DNA from: Bordetella parapertussis | Lineage (GTDB): Bacteria > Pseudomonadota > Gammaproteobacteria > Burkholderiales > Burkholderiaceae_B | NCBI GenBank assembly: GCA_945865935.1 | Contig: CAMBFI010000004.1 | Span: forward strand, 103,683 to 167,682 | Length of the DNA: 64,000 nucleotides | Reading direction: 5' to 3' | In this document: piece by piece, positions 63,622 through 64,000 of the stretch | Position numbering within the stretch: position 1 is the stretch's first letter | How the letters are laid out: each line of letters begins with the position of its first letter | Translations under genes and position numbers: made by a program | Notes under the pieces: generated by a model | The model's input: only the letters and a program-made list of their open reading frames with translations | Database searches by the model: none | What the model was told of the DNA's origin: nothing

Positions 63622-63879
63622 CTAAATAAACTTAATCCTTCGAGCCGCAAATACCACCATACGAAGCAAAAGCACACCATGCTTCCAACGCGAAATATTA
63701 GTCTCGCCATAACGCCTCGCTCGATAGCGGATCGGCACCTCAAGAATCTTAAGGTTTAAGCGTGCTGCGCCAAATAACAAATCAAAATCACCAAAGGGAT
63801 CAAAGTCGCCAAAGTAGGCTCGGTTATCGGCGATCCGTTGATAATCGGCGCGCCCGAGTTCGACAGTTAAAAACGTAAG
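63622..63879 (-). pseudogene. C-terminal remnant of a GT2 glycosyltransferase
   Basis: About 80 codons are open on the minus strand ending at the TAG at 63622-63624. The translation has GRADYQRIADNRAYFGDFDP, then FGDFDLLFGAARLNLKILEV, PIRYRARRYGETNISRWKHG and LLLRMVVFAARRIKFI, a typical C-terminus of a long GT2 enzyme. Upstream, homology is lost by about 63865 and a stop codon appears at 63880, so the N-terminal 200 or more residues are gone. There is no start codon of its own with a ribosome site. The missing half probably was displaced by the element to the right. Confidence 0.8.
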
Positions 63880-63916
63880 TCATTGATTTATATGAATCAC
63901 GCTTGAATTCGTTCCA

Positions 63917-64000
63917 CTACAAGTTGATGTAACGGTCTTTGTAGGTTGGCTTTTTAACCCCTAAGCTCTCTAATATGTCAGCCTGTTCTTGACTGATGGA
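63917..64000 (-). CDS. C-terminal 27 codons of an unidentified gene cut by window edge
   Basis: Minus-strand frame open to the window edge and ending at TAG 63917-63919: SISQEQADILESLGVKKP, then TYKDRYINL. The Q-x2-I-L-x2-L-G-V-x2-P pattern resembles the tail of some IS-type (for example IS1634-like) transposases, but 27 residues are too few to be sure. Its location beside a truncated glycosyltransferase fits an insertion element. Confidence 0.35.
   Translation of the reverse strand, partial: SISQEQADILESLGVKKPTYKDRYINL

Noticed and set aside
63556..63759. 67-codon plus-strand open frame
   Set aside because: Opposite the recognisable GT2 remnant; low-complexity translation.

Overview
The whole window is one very large surface-polysaccharide (O-antigen, capsule or exopolysaccharide) locus. 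About 57 protein genes are packed almost without gaps, many joined by ATGA, TAATG or TTGA overlaps. No rRNA, tRNA, CRISPR array or housekeeping gene was seen. Both ends are cut: the left end starts inside a GDP-L-fucose synthase gene, and the right end holds a decayed glycosyltransferase remnant and the last codons of an unidentified minus-strand gene. The chromosomal WbpM-type dehydratase, the PglC-type initiating transferase and a moderate GC content suggest a beta- or gammaproteobacterium. The WbpM N-terminus looks most like Burkholderiales proteins. This placement is inference.

Layout. (1) 3-20726, plus strand: Fcl, a PglK-like ABC flippase, a long run of glycosyltransferases including two duplicated unusual families around an AsnB amidotransferase, a LIC_10190-like membrane protein, a GT9 enzyme, a Wzy-like polymerase and a WbpV-like SDR. 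(2) 20762-28619, minus strand: WbpM, initiating sugar transferase, a three-enzyme UDP-2-acetamido-2,6-dideoxy-L-hexose pathway (L-QuiNAc/L-RhaNAc type), a WbuB-like transferase and a GT2. (3) 28743-33207, plus strand: the GDP-D-glycero-D-manno-heptose pathway, with guanylyltransferase, GmhB phosphatase and a P-loop kinase domain fused in one protein, plus HddA, GmhA and an SDR. (4) 33209-38017, minus strand: GT11 fucosyltransferase, methyltransferase-like proteins and two GT-A-like proteins. (5) 38061-39866, plus strand: a second ABC flippase. (6) 39870-50530, minus strand: methyltransferases, a GT-C-like membrane protein, WecE, GtrA, a beta-propeller protein, a PglD-like acetyltransferase, a PhyH dioxygenase, a GtrB-like GT2 and WbqC. 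(7) 50814-58188, plus strand: sulfotransferase, APH-like kinase, SDR, split transketolase, FkbM methyltransferase and a frameshifted acyltransferase. (8) 58222-60074, minus strand: RfbG and RfbF, making CDP-4-keto-6-deoxyglucose. (9) 60315-63532, plus strand: GT4-like, GT10 fucosyltransferase and a GT-A-like protein.

How it may work. Nucleotide-sugar modules supply GDP-L-fucose, UDP-D-QuiNAc/FucNAc, a UDP-L-deoxyaminosugar, GDP-heptose, a dTDP-4-amino sugar (its RmlA/RmlB are not in the window) and a CDP-6-deoxysugar. Around twenty transferases assemble them on undecaprenyl phosphate. Methyl, acetyl, sulfate, amide and possibly hydroxyl groups decorate the chain, and one or both ABC flippases with the Wzy-like protein move and polymerise it. 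The alternating blocks and two separate flippases suggest that several glycan clusters have been joined. The most interesting candidate system is the split transketolase plus SDR close to RfbF/RfbG, which could build a branched-chain CDP-sugar.
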